DNA of 64,000 nt from Serpens gallinarum (lineage in GTDB: Bacteria; Pseudomonadota; Gammaproteobacteria; Pseudomonadales; Pseudomonadaceae). Positions within the stretch are counted from its first letter, which is position 1. The number at the start of each line of letters is the position of its first letter. The position numbers and the translations under genes are program-made. The notes beneath the pieces are model-generated. The model had not been told where the DNA came from. It saw only the letters and a list, made by a program, of their open reading frames with translations, and ran no database searches. Below are positions 1 through 10,297 of this stretch, piece by piece. The stretch is from the NCBI RefSeq assembly GCF_014836765.1, contig NZ_JACSQG010000005.1:1-64000 (forward strand), in the 5' to 3' direction.

Positions 1-71
1 TCAGCAGTGAAACGACTCTTCGCCGATGGTAGTGTGGGGTTTCCCCATGTGAGAGTAGGTCATCGTCAAGC
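1..71 (+). rRNA. rrf: 5S ribosomal RNA, 3' part only
   Basis: The first 71 bases match the 3' part of a pseudomonad 5S rRNA, including the segment ending in GTCATCGTCAAGC. The 5' part lies outside the window, so this is the distal end of an rRNA operon reading rightwards. A strong terminator follows at once. Confidence 0.93.
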
Positions 72-81
72 GCCTAAACCC

Positions 82-115
82 AAAACCCCAATCCGCGCAC
101 GCGGGTTGGGGTTTT
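82..115 (+). terminator. Intrinsic terminator of the rRNA operon
   Basis: A long stem pairs AAAACCCCA with TGGGGTTTT and continues through TCCGC/GCGGG around a GCAC loop. It ends in a T run. It lies about 10 bases after the 5S rRNA end and closes the rrn transcript. Confidence 0.9.
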
Positions 116-200
116 GTCTGTGTGCGCGGAAAATTTAAGTTCAATTATTAGTCTTTACGGCCGCTAACTTGATGAGTTCTTTTTCTAAGGTAGTTCTACG

Positions 201-548
201 ATGGGTGTGCAACAGGATAATGCTTTGATCAATGCGGTCATGGAGCAGGTGGTTTATTTGGTATCTCACCCGTCGCTGAACGCCGAAGAGATCGAGCAAA
301 CTGCCGTGGATCAGGTGTTTACCGAAGTCCGTCAGAGCATCTGGCACGACCTGTCCGACAAGCTGGAGTTAGCCGGACGCGAACTTGATGAGCACACCAG
401 CAAGGCAATAGACGCCATCATTTATCTGGTCAGCGGCCTGGGGCAGGACATGCAGGGCGCTGCGGACGAAGAGGCCCGGCTGACCGTACTCAACGACATG
501 CGCAGCAAGATTTGGTATGTCGTTGAAAACGAGATCTTGAAGGCCTGA
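201..548 (+). CDS. Conserved-looking hypothetical protein, 115 aa
   Basis: A small acidic, helix-rich protein with no signal peptide, no membrane segment and no motif I recognise. The ATG follows an AAGG Shine-Dalgarno-like stretch (TCTAAGGTAG) by about 9 bases. Codon use resembles the neighbours, and alternating hydrophobic and acidic residues suggest a folded all-alpha protein. It sits alone between the rRNA terminator and the convergent SNF2 helicase, whose stop is only 4 bases beyond its own. I do not assign a function. Confidence 0.75.
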   Translation: MGVQQDNALINAVMEQVVYLVSHPSLNAEEIEQTAVDQVFTEVRQSIWHDLSDKLELAGRELDEHTSKAIDAIIYLVSGLGQDMQGAADEEARLTVLNDMRSKIWYVVENEILKA

Positions 549-552
549 GGGC

Positions 553-3174
553 TTAGCTGACGGCCAGAGGGCCCAGCAGTGCGTCGAGGTCCTCTGGCGA
601 CATCCTCACGTCAGGCTGATCGCCCGCCAGAATGCTTTCTGCGAGTTGAGCTTTCTGTTGCTGCAACTGCTGGATTTTTTCTTCAACGCTGCCACGGGCA
701 ATCAATTTGTAGACGAATACCGGCTTGGTCTGACCGATCCGGTAAGCGCGATCGCTCGCTTGGGCTTCTGCGGCAGGATTCCACCAAGGGTCGAAGTGAA
801 TCACCGTATCGGCTGCGGTAAGGTTTAGCCCAACCCCGCCAGCTTTGAGGCTGATCAGGAAGATCGGCAGCTTGCCAGCCTGAAACTCGCGCACCGGCGT
901 GCCACGGTCGCGGGTGCTGCCAGTCAGCAGAGCATAGGGAATGCCTCGTCGCTGCAGTTCGGTTTCGATCAAGGCCAGCATGCCGGTGAACTGGGAAAAC
1001 AGCAGAACCCGACGCCCTTCGGCAAACAGTTCTTCCAGCATGCTCATCAGGGCGACGAGCTTGCCCGAGTGTTCCGGTTTTCCGCTATTTGCTCCGTCCA
1101 GAAGACGCAAGTCACAGCAGACTTGGCGTAGGCGCAGAAGCGCTTCCAGAATCACCAGTTGACTGCGGGCCAAGCCCTGACGCTCGATCTCTTCCCGCAC
1201 CTTGCGATCCATGGCCAGACGCAAGGTTTCATAGCGATCACGCTGACTCTGGGTCAGATCCACCCAGTGGATGATTTCGGTCTTCGGTGGTAGTTCTCGT
1301 GCTACCTGTTCCTTGGTACGCCGCAACATGAACGGTCGTATGCGCGCGCGCAGCAACGCCATGCGTTCGGCGTCGCCGTGCTTTTCGATGGGCACGCGAT
1401 AGTGGCGATTAAAGGCCTGTTCGTTACCTAGCCAGCCTGGCATGAGCACGTTGAATAACGACCAGAGCTCGCCCAGGTGGTTTTCCATAGGCGTACCCGT
1501 AAGGCACAGGCGTTGTCGAGCGGTCAGCTTGCCCAGAGCCTGAGCGGCCTTGCTGCGCGGGTTCTTGATGTTCTGCGCTTCGTCGAGAATAAGCAACTCC
1601 AGCGGTTGTTGAGCCAGAGCCGCAAAGTCGCGCGGTATCAGCGCGTAAGTGCTGAGCAGTAGGTCGTATTGGCCCAGGTTGGCGAAGTGCTGTTTTCGCT
1701 TCGGCCCATGCAGGGCCAGAACGCGCAGTTGAGGTGTGAAGCGAGCGGCTTCATCCAGCCAATTGGCAATCAAGCTGGTGGGCATGATGATCAAGGCGGG
1801 TGCCTGGAGGCGGCACGCGACTTTTTTGGACAGGATCAGCGCTAGCGTCTGCAGTGTTTTGCCCAGCCCCATGTCATCGGCCAGTATGCCGCCCATGCCC
1901 AATTCATCCAGGGATTGCATCCAGGCCAGCCCTTGCAATTGATAAGGGCGCAATTGGGCCTGCAAGCCGAGCGGTGGTTGAATGCTGTGCTCGGTCTGTT
2001 CATGCAGTCGACGCGCCTGTTCACGAAGGCGTTCTCCACCTTGCCAGCGCAGCTCGACGCTATTTTCCAGGGTGTGCAAGCGAGCGACATCGGGGCTGGC
2101 CAGGCGCAAGCGTTGCAAGTCGGCAGGCTGATCGTTGAAGTACAGCTCACCGAGTGTGCTGAGCAGCGGCTTCAGCCGGGAAAACGGCAGGGCCACGCGG
2201 CGGCTACCCTCGCCTGGCAGTGCGGCGAGAAAAAAGGCGTCCGCGTCGCTGCGGTTCAGAGCTTGAGCATCGAGCAGCCAGGGCGTGGCGCGGATTGCCT
2301 GGAGCAGAATCGGCAGTAGGCTGATGCGCTGGCCTTCCACTTCAATGCCCATTTCCAGGTCGAACCACTGGTGGTCAGTTGTTTCCTCGAGCTGCGCGTA
2401 CCAGCCGTCTACGTTTGCCAGATTGAAATGAAAATCCGGAAGAATATGAATCTGCCAGTTCTCGCGCTGCAGCTGCGGTACGTCGGTGCGGACAAACTGC
2501 ATCCAGCTGGCATCGTTGGGCAGTTGCAGCGGCTCGCCAACTTTCTCCGACAGTGCCTCGCTGACCCGCAAGGCGGTGCTGAATCCCAGTTCCGTCAGGC
2601 GTTGCCGGTACAGCGCTTCCGCTTCGCTGTGGCGGCGGATGCGCAGCTGTTTATCCGGGGCGATAAAACGCAGCAGGTCACCCGAAGCCTTGCCGTGAAT
2701 GAGCTGACCGTCATAGTCGAAGGCCAGCGCTGCGCGGTGCTGGGTCTGCTCAGTCATGCGCCCCTTACGGGCATCGAAGTGCACGCGGGTATGGCTGTTG
2801 AGATACAGCAGGGGGCGAGGCTGAATATCGTCACGGATGACTTGTTGGGGGGCCGAGCGCCGAAGCGTGGGTGACTGACCCTGTCGGTACTGCTGTTCCA
2901 GCAGCAGCAATGCGGCAACCACATGTTTGCAGTTGTACCCAACAGGGCAACTGCACAGACCATGGACTTCCCAACGCGTGGGCCGTGGCTGCAAACGGAT
3001 GGATTGCCGATACTGCCGGTCATTGGAGCCTTGGCAGCTGGCTTTAAGAACCTGCCCATCGATTTCCACGAGACGTGAGAAGCCAGCGGCGGCATAGGTT
3101 CGGCCACGTGATACGTAGGCTGACTCGAAGGCGTCGAGCCAGTCGCGTTGCTGAACCTTGCGGATGTCGACCAT
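553..3174 (-). CDS. SNF2-family DEAD/DEAH-type helicase with SWIM zinc finger
   Basis: An 873-residue protein with an N-terminal SWIM zinc finger (CxC at residues 74-76, CxH at 82-84), then a SNF2 ATPase. Walker A is DDMGLGKT near residue 435, the Walker B-like box is LILDEAQN near 530, and the C-terminal helicase lobe carries the FDPWWNPAAEAQA and DRAYRIGQ motifs. Bacterial SNF2 proteins of this layout (HepA/RapA-like superfamily, SWIM subgroup) are ATP-driven DNA or nucleoprotein translocases. The biological role of this subgroup is poorly defined. All motifs are intact. It is transcribed alone and converges on the small gene at its 3' side. Confidence 0.93.
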   Translation of the reverse strand: MVDIRKVQQRDWLDAFESAYVSRGRTYAAAGFSRLVEIDGQVLKASCQGSNDRQYRQSIRLQPRPTRWEVHGLCSCPVGYNCKHVVAALLLLEQQYRQGQSPTLRRSAPQQVIRDDIQPRPLLYLNSHTRVHFDARKGRMTEQTQHRAALAFDYDGQLIHGKASGDLLRFIAPDKQLRIRRHSEAEALYRQRLTELGFSTALRVSEALSEKVGEPLQLPNDASWMQFVRTDVPQLQRENWQIHILPDFHFNLANVDGWYAQLEETTDHQWFDLEMGIEVEGQRISLLPILLQAIRATPWLLDAQALNRSDADAFFLAALPGEGSRRVALPFSRLKPLLSTLGELYFNDQPADLQRLRLASPDVARLHTLENSVELRWQGGERLREQARRLHEQTEHSIQPPLGLQAQLRPYQLQGLAWMQSLDELGMGGILADDMGLGKTLQTLALILSKKVACRLQAPALIIMPTSLIANWLDEAARFTPQLRVLALHGPKRKQHFANLGQYDLLLSTYALIPRDFAALAQQPLELLILDEAQNIKNPRSKAAQALGKLTARQRLCLTGTPMENHLGELWSLFNVLMPGWLGNEQAFNRHYRVPIEKHGDAERMALLRARIRPFMLRRTKEQVARELPPKTEIIHWVDLTQSQRDRYETLRLAMDRKVREEIERQGLARSQLVILEALLRLRQVCCDLRLLDGANSGKPEHSGKLVALMSMLEELFAEGRRVLLFSQFTGMLALIETELQRRGIPYALLTGSTRDRGTPVREFQAGKLPIFLISLKAGGVGLNLTAADTVIHFDPWWNPAAEAQASDRAYRIGQTKPVFVYKLIARGSVEEKIQQLQQQKAQLAESILAGDQPDVRMSPEDLDALLGPLAVS

Positions 3175-3347
3175 CAGCGCAGGCCGTCAATAGGGAGGGG
3201 GAAAGAAGCGCGCAACATGGTGATGGGGATGGCACGACTGATTGCGGAACGGCAAATTGTCTCACAGGGAGGCCGTTGGCGTGCAGGTGGGCGTGCTGAT
3301 TGTGCCTTGGGATGGAACCTGGATGGCTGCACCAGTCTTGCTTGATT

Positions 3348-3378
3348 ATCCGGGCAACCCCAAAGGGAGCGCCCGGAT
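3348..3378 (-). terminator. Possible terminator hairpin after the SDR gene
   Basis: ATCCGGGC pairs with GCCCGGAT, with an inner CCC/GGG pairing. It lies 14 bases past the stop of the SDR gene. There is no clear T run on the minus strand, so termination is only suggested. Confidence 0.35.
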
Positions 3379-3391
3379 TGATTCAGTTCGC

Positions 3392-4222
3392 TTACAGCTG
3401 CCGATTCAAGCCAAAACGGCGGCGTAACACAAACTCCAGCAGCCCCTTGGGCAACAGCGTAGCCATCAGCGGCAAGGCGCGACTGCCATTGCCCAGGCGG
3501 AGCAGGCGGGGACGGCGAGGGGCTTTGATGGCCTTGACGACGCCGCGAGCAAAGTCGCTGGCTGGGGTCGGCTGATCCTGAGATGCTCCGGCACGTGCTC
3601 GAATCCCATCGCGCAATGGCCACCAGGGCGAGTGGCTGGCGATCAAGGCTTCGGCCCCTCGGCTGGCCGTAGCGCCAAAGCTTGAAGCGATGGCGCCAGG
3701 TTGGACTTCCAGCACGTCGATACCAAAGGGTGACAATTCCAGACGCAGGGCGTCAGACAGCGCATGCACCGCGGCCTTGGAAGCGCAGTAGGCACCGGCG
3801 AAAGGCGTGATCAGCACGCCTGAGACGCTACCAATATTCACCACGAGGCCACGACTCTGGCGCAGCAGTGGAAAGCACGCACGGGTCAGCCCGATCACCG
3901 CGAAGACATTGGTTTCGAACTGGGCACGCAAGGTGTCGACGCCGCCATCCAACAACGGCCCCATGGCACCGTAACCGGCATTGTTGACCAACACATCGAG
4001 GCGTCCTGCTTCCCGTTGGAGGCGGGCGACCAGATTTTCTGTGGCCTGTGCATCGTTGACATCCAAAGCTGCGGCGGTAAAACCGGCCATCTGCAGTTCG
4101 GCCAGGTCTTCGGCCTTGCGGGCGCAGGCCCAGACCTCGTAACCGGCGGCACGAAAGGTCTCGGCAAGGGCGCGGCCGATGCCGCCGGAACAACCTGTAA
4201 TCAGGGCGACGGGAGTGCTCAT
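3392..4222 (-). CDS. Short-chain dehydrogenase/reductase (SDR)
   Basis: A 276-residue classical SDR. The N-terminal nucleotide-binding motif is TGCSGGIG (residues 9-16), with LDVND and NNAG further on, a catalytic Ser in GSVSG, and YCASK carrying the catalytic Tyr and Lys. The family performs NAD(P)-dependent oxidoreduction of alcohols, ketones or related substrates. The substrate cannot be read from sequence, and the cofactor is probably NADP(H), judging by the Arg-Lys pair after beta-2 (ARKAEDL). It stands upstream of the helicase on the same strand with about 217 bases between, so it is probably a single gene. The start is the only ATG that gives the full Rossmann strand. Confidence 0.92.
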   Translation of the reverse strand: MSTPVALITGCSGGIGRALAETFRAAGYEVWACARKAEDLAELQMAGFTAAALDVNDAQATENLVARLQREAGRLDVLVNNAGYGAMGPLLDGGVDTLRAQFETNVFAVIGLTRACFPLLRQSRGLVVNIGSVSGVLITPFAGAYCASKAAVHALSDALRLELSPFGIDVLEVQPGAIASSFGATASRGAEALIASHSPWWPLRDGIRARAGASQDQPTPASDFARGVVKAIKAPRRPRLLRLGNGSRALPLMATLLPKGLLEFVLRRRFGLNRQL

Positions 4223-4261
4223 GCACAGTTCCTTCTATAAGCCAGGCAAAACAGGGCAGAT

Positions 4262-4292
4262 AAAAAAAGGGAGAGCCGTGGCTCCCCCTTTG
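4262..4292 (-). terminator. Intrinsic terminator of bamD
   Basis: Read on the minus strand, AAAGGGGGAGCC pairs with GGCTCTCCCTTT and is followed by a run of seven Ts. It begins about 10 bases after the bamD stop codon. Confidence 0.85.
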
Positions 4293-4300
4293 GGTTTATC

Positions 4301-5272
4301 TCAGTCGAAGAGTCCGAAGGTCAAGCGACTCCACCATGAGCGCTTGGCCGGCTCGTCGACCTTGAGCTCCTCGGGCAGCGCTTCTTCGGCATCTTGAAAC
4401 TGGCGCTGCACATCCTGGCTGGCACGGGTTTCACCCGGCGGCAGCGGTGCATCGGTTTCGATCAGGCCGAGGGTCGCCTTGGCCAGCCAGGAGCGTTCAT
4501 CGTCGCCTTTCTCGCGCGGGACGAACTCGCCGTCCACCAGGCTTGGATGTTGCGGGTAGTTGAGCTTTAGCGCAGCCAGGCTGGTGTCGGCCAGGTCATT
4601 CAGGCGCAGGCGTTGATAGGCTTCGACCATCAAGGCCAGACCGTCGCCAACCGCAGGGGTTTCCTGGAAGTTCTCCACCACGTAGCGGCCCCGGTTGGCC
4701 GCCGAAACATAGGCGTTACGCTTGAGGTAATAGTTGCCCACATGCACTTCATAGGCGGCCAGCACATTGCGCAGGTAGATCATGCGCTGCTTGGCATCGG
4801 GTGCGTAGCGGCTGTTGGGGTAGCGATTGGTCAGGCGCGCGAATTCGTTGTAGGAGTCACGTGCGGCGCCCGGATCGCGCTTGCTCATCTCCAGCGGCAG
4901 GAAGCGCGCCATCAGGCCGCGATCCTGATCGAAAGCTGCCAGTCCTTTCAGGTAATACGCATAGTCGACGCTGGGGTGCTGCGGATGCAGGCGGATGAAA
5001 CGTTCAGCAGCCGACTTGGCCGCTTCCGGCTCTCCATTCTTGTAGTAGGCGTAGATCAACTCCAGCTGCGCTTGCTCGGCGTAGCGGCCAAAGGGATAGC
5101 GCGACTCCAGTGCCTTGAGTTTGGTGACGGCGTTGGTATAGCTCTTGCCGTCCAGAGCGGATTGCGCTTGCCGATACAGATCGGCCTCGCTCAGATTCTC
5201 ATCGCTTGGCTCGTTGGAAGCGCAAGCGGCAAGGGCCAGGGTGGCAATCAGCAACAGGTGTTTCACATGCAT
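4301..5272 (-). CDS. bamD: Outer-membrane assembly lipoprotein BamD
   Basis: A 323-residue lipoprotein of the BAM complex that inserts beta-barrel proteins into the outer membrane. The N terminus is a type II signal peptide with lipobox LAAC, so the mature protein starts at Cys (about residue 19). TPR-like repeats follow ([54 protein letters not shown]). I chose the ATG at 5272, not the open frame extending to 5521, because only this start puts the signal peptide at the N terminus. The C terminus is longer than the E. coli protein, as in other pseudomonads. It is divergent from rluD, a very conserved arrangement in gammaproteobacteria. Confidence 0.97.
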   Translation of the reverse strand: MHVKHLLLIATLALAACASNEPSDENLSEADLYRQAQSALDGKSYTNAVTKLKALESRYPFGRYAEQAQLELIYAYYKNGEPEAAKSAAERFIRLHPQHPSVDYAYYLKGLAAFDQDRGLMARFLPLEMSKRDPGAARDSYNEFARLTNRYPNSRYAPDAKQRMIYLRNVLAAYEVHVGNYYLKRNAYVSAANRGRYVVENFQETPAVGDGLALMVEAYQRLRLNDLADTSLAALKLNYPQHPSLVDGEFVPREKGDDERSWLAKATLGLIETDAPLPPGETRASQDVQRQFQDAEEALPEELKVDEPAKRSWWSRLTFGLFD

Positions 5273-5320
5273 GGCAGCTAGCGTCCCTGTGACGGCCGGC
5301 TGTCGTGCTCCGAGCCGTCC

Positions 5321-5329
5321 TGATATAGT
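5321..5329 (+). promoter_or_regulatory. Extended -10 promoter candidate for rluD-pgeF
   Basis: TGATATAGT is an extended -10 element (TGn followed by TATAGT). It sits about 90 bases before the rluD start, in the divergent space with bamD. The -35 region is weak, as expected for an extended -10 promoter. A perfect short palindrome (CCCGGT/ACCGGG) follows in the leader. Confidence 0.5.
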
Positions 5330-5416
5330 GAGCGCCCCGGTGTACCGGGACAAAGAGTCGTATTTAATCACAAGCGCGCCGCCGAAACCAAAGGCCGCGC
5401 CTCGCCGTTGCCGAGC

Positions 5417-6388
5417 ATGTCCCCGACTACTAAACAAGCCATCCAACTGCGCGCCGAAGTTCCCAGTGAACTGGGCGGGCAACGTCTCGATCAGGTTGCT
5501 GCGCAGCTGTTCGCCGATCATTCACGTTCGCGTCTATCCGGTTGGATCAAGGATGGTCGTCTGACGGTCGACGGCGCCGTACTGCGCCCGCGCGACACCG
5601 TGCATGGCGGGTCGGTGCTGGATCTGGATGCCGAACAGGAAGTCCAGGGTGAATGGGTGGCGCAGGATATCGCCCTGAACATCGTCTATGAAGACGACCA
5701 GTTGCTGGTGATCGACAAGCCTTCTGGGCTGGTGGTTCACCCGGCGGCGGGGCATGCCGACGGAACCTTGCTTAACGCCCTGCTGCACCATGTGCCGGGT
5801 ATCGATCAGGTACCGCGTTGCGGCATCGTCCATCGTCTGGACAAGGACACCACTGGTCTGATGGTGGTGGCCAAGACCCTGGAAGCCCACACCGATCTGG
5901 TCGATCAGCTGCAAAAGCGCAGCGTCACCCGTATCTACGAGGCCATCGTGATCGGGGTGATCACCTCTGGCGCCACGGTCAATGCACCCATCGGCCGCAG
6001 CTCCAGCCAGCGCCAGCGCATGGCGGTGATCGAGGGTGGCAAGCCGGCGGTCAGTCATTACCGGGTGCTGGAGCGGTTCCGCTCGCACACCCACACGCGG
6101 GTCAAGCTGGAAACCGGGCGCACGCACCAGATCCGTGTGCATATGTCCCATGTCGGTTTTCCGCTGGTGGGCGATCCGGTGTACAGCGGTCGCTTCCGTA
6201 TTCCTCCGGCGGCCAGCCCGACGCTGGTCGAGACCCTCAAGCATTTTCCGCGTCAAGCGCTGCATGCGCGTTTTCTGGAGCTGGAGCACCCGGTGACCAA
6301 GAAGCGCATGAAATGGGAATCGCCGCTGCCGGACGATCTTGTCTGGTTGCTGACCCTGCTGCGCCAGGACCACGAATCCTTCGTCTGA
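5417..6388 (+). CDS. rluD: 23S rRNA pseudouridine(1911/1915/1917) synthase RluD
   Basis: A 323-residue RluA-family pseudouridine synthase that modifies helix 69 of 23S rRNA. An N-terminal S4 RNA-binding domain ([11 protein letters not shown] to [12 protein letters not shown]) precedes the catalytic domain with the signature [18 protein letters not shown], whose Asp is the catalytic residue. [11 protein letters not shown] and PLVGDPVY lie further on. The frame is also open from a TTG at 5408, but the ATG at 5417 gives the N terminus I expect from pseudomonad homologues. Its stop overlaps the start of pgeF by one base (TGATG), so the two genes are translationally coupled. Confidence 0.96.
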   Translation: MSPTTKQAIQLRAEVPSELGGQRLDQVAAQLFADHSRSRLSGWIKDGRLTVDGAVLRPRDTVHGGSVLDLDAEQEVQGEWVAQDIALNIVYEDDQLLVIDKPSGLVVHPAAGHADGTLLNALLHHVPGIDQVPRCGIVHRLDKDTTGLMVVAKTLEAHTDLVDQLQKRSVTRIYEAIVIGVITSGATVNAPIGRSSSQRQRMAVIEGGKPAVSHYRVLERFRSHTHTRVKLETGRTHQIRVHMSHVGFPLVGDPVYSGRFRIPPAASPTLVETLKHFPRQALHARFLELEHPVTKKRMKWESPLPDDLVWLLTLLRQDHESFV

Positions 6389-7116
6389 TGAACCGCGACT
6401 GGCTGCTGCCCGACTGGCCGGCGCCGGACACCGTCCGCGCCTGTGTCACCACCCGCAGTGGTGGCGTTAGCCAGCCGCCCTACGACAGCTTCAATCTCGG
6501 CGATCATGTGGCGGATGATGCGGCTGCGGTCGCCGAGAACCGTCGCCGTTTGTGCTCTGCGCTGCAGTGTCAGCCAGCCTGGCTCAACCAGGTGCATGGC
6601 ATTGACGTGGTCGAGGCCGAACCGGAACGAGTGCATAAAGCGGATGCCAGTTGGAGCGCGACGCCCAATGTGGCGTGCACGATTCTCACCGCCGATTGCC
6701 TGCCGGTGCTGTTCTGTGACCGCGCCGGCACCCGCGTGGCGGCGGCCCATGCCGGTTGGCGCGGGTTGGCCGGCGGCATGCTGGAAGCTACCTTGGAAGC
6801 CCTGAACGTGCCGGCCGAGGATGTGCTCGTGTGGCTGGGGCCGGCGATTGGTCCCGACGCCTTCGAGGTCGGGCCGGAGGTGCGCGAGGCGTTTCTGATT
6901 GATCACCCGCTGGCCACTGAGGCGTTCCAGCCCAGTGCCAACGCCGGTAAATATCTGGCCGACCTTTATCAACTGGCGCGCCTGCGTCTGGCGGCGCAAG
7001 GCGTCACCGCCGTTTATGGTGGCGGACTGTGCACCTACAATGACCCGCGCTTTTATTCCTACCGGCGCTCCGCACAGACCGGGCGTTTCGCGTCGCTGAT
7101 CTGGCTCGCGCAATAG
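6388..7116 (+). CDS. pgeF: YfiH/PgeF family protein (peptidoglycan editing factor, polyphenol oxidase fold)
   Basis: A 242-residue protein of the YfiH/DUF152 family. Conserved blocks are TRSGGVSQPPYDSFNLGDH, NQVHGIDV, LTADCLPVLF, AAHAGWRG and CTYNDPRFYSYRR. The Cys and two His residues in these blocks form the metal site. Family members have been described as multicopper-like polyphenol oxidases or purine nucleoside phosphorylases. In E. coli the protein helps to keep L-Ser out of peptidoglycan precursors. The longer open frame beginning at 5818 reads through rluD in another phase and is not used. It is cotranscribed with rluD and precedes clpB, the usual order. Confidence 0.93.
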   Translation: MNRDWLLPDWPAPDTVRACVTTRSGGVSQPPYDSFNLGDHVADDAAAVAENRRRLCSALQCQPAWLNQVHGIDVVEAEPERVHKADASWSATPNVACTILTADCLPVLFCDRAGTRVAAAHAGWRGLAGGMLEATLEALNVPAEDVLVWLGPAIGPDAFEVGPEVREAFLIDHPLATEAFQPSANAGKYLADLYQLARLRLAAQGVTAVYGGGLCTYNDPRFYSYRRSAQTGRFASLIWLAQ

Positions 7117-7180
7117 TCGGTTGCGCCGCCGGCCACGTTAATCCTCTACCTCGCCGTTGACTTGCATCAAGGCTCGCCGC

Positions 7181-7209
7181 CTTGAATCTTCAACAATCAG
7201 CCTCATCTA
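7181..7209 (+). promoter_or_regulatory. Sigma-32 (heat-shock) promoter of clpB
   Basis: CTTGAAT at 7181-7187 and CCTCATCTA at 7201-7209 are separated by 13 bases. This closely matches the sigma-32 consensus CTTGAAA / CCCCATnT. It lies about 75 bases before the clpB ATG. Confidence 0.82.
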
Positions 7210-7284
7210 AGAAGCATCTTGCAGGCCATGCCTACAGGCGCGATTCAGCGCGCCTGCCTGCCTTCATCATGAGGATGACTTTCC

Positions 7285-9849
<2,565 letters not shown>

Positions 9850-9900
9850 ATGGGTACAGCGGGTCGGGGGCGCTGGCTGTTCCCGGCACTGTGTTCACCG

Positions 9901-9937
9901 AAACGCCATGTCCGTCGCTGCGGTACATGGCGTTTTT
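9901..9937 (+). terminator. Intrinsic terminator of clpB
   Basis: AAACGCCATGT pairs with ACATGGCGTTT and is followed by Ts. It sits about 50 bases past the clpB stop and just before the 3' end of the convergent PilZ gene. Confidence 0.88.
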
Positions 9938-9967
9938 CTTTGCTACAGAGCTTTTCTGAAGGCCCGG

Positions 9968-10297
9968 CTAATCGACCATCAGTTTTTGCAGCACGGCGCT
10001 ATGTGCTTCCGATATGTCGAGGATCTGATAACCGGCCCAGCTGCTCTGGCCTTCCGCGCCCGGCCTGCTCCACAGGCAATCGGCAGCCAAATGGATTTCG
10101 TCGATTCCATCCAGTGGTTGCGGCAGCAGCAGACGGCATTCAACGACCGTATCGGCGGGCTGAGACTGCTCACAGAACAGCATGAAACCCTCTAGCGATA
10201 AGTCGGCCAGGCTGCCCAGGCGGATCCCGGAATGCCGCTCGAACACTTCCAGATGCGGTGTGGCGCTGTAGCGATCATGACGACGACGTTCGTTCAT
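9968..10297 (-). CDS. PilZ-domain protein, 109 aa
   Basis: A stand-alone PilZ domain, the c-di-GMP receptor fold. The N-terminal RRRHDR contains the RxxxR part of the binding motif. The second part, [D/N]xSxxG, appears as DLSLEGF about 25 residues later. The C-terminal beta strands and helix (ECRLLLP, WAGYQILD) fit the fold. With both ligand motifs intact, c-di-GMP binding is expected but not shown. Its ATG overlaps the stop of the upstream DUF1631 gene (ATGA), so the two are translationally coupled and may act together. Confidence 0.87.
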   Translation of the reverse strand: MNERRRHDRYSATPHLEVFERHSGIRLGSLADLSLEGFMLFCEQSQPADTVVECRLLLPQPLDGIDEIHLAADCLWSRPGAEGQSSWAGYQILDISEAHSAVLQKLMVD

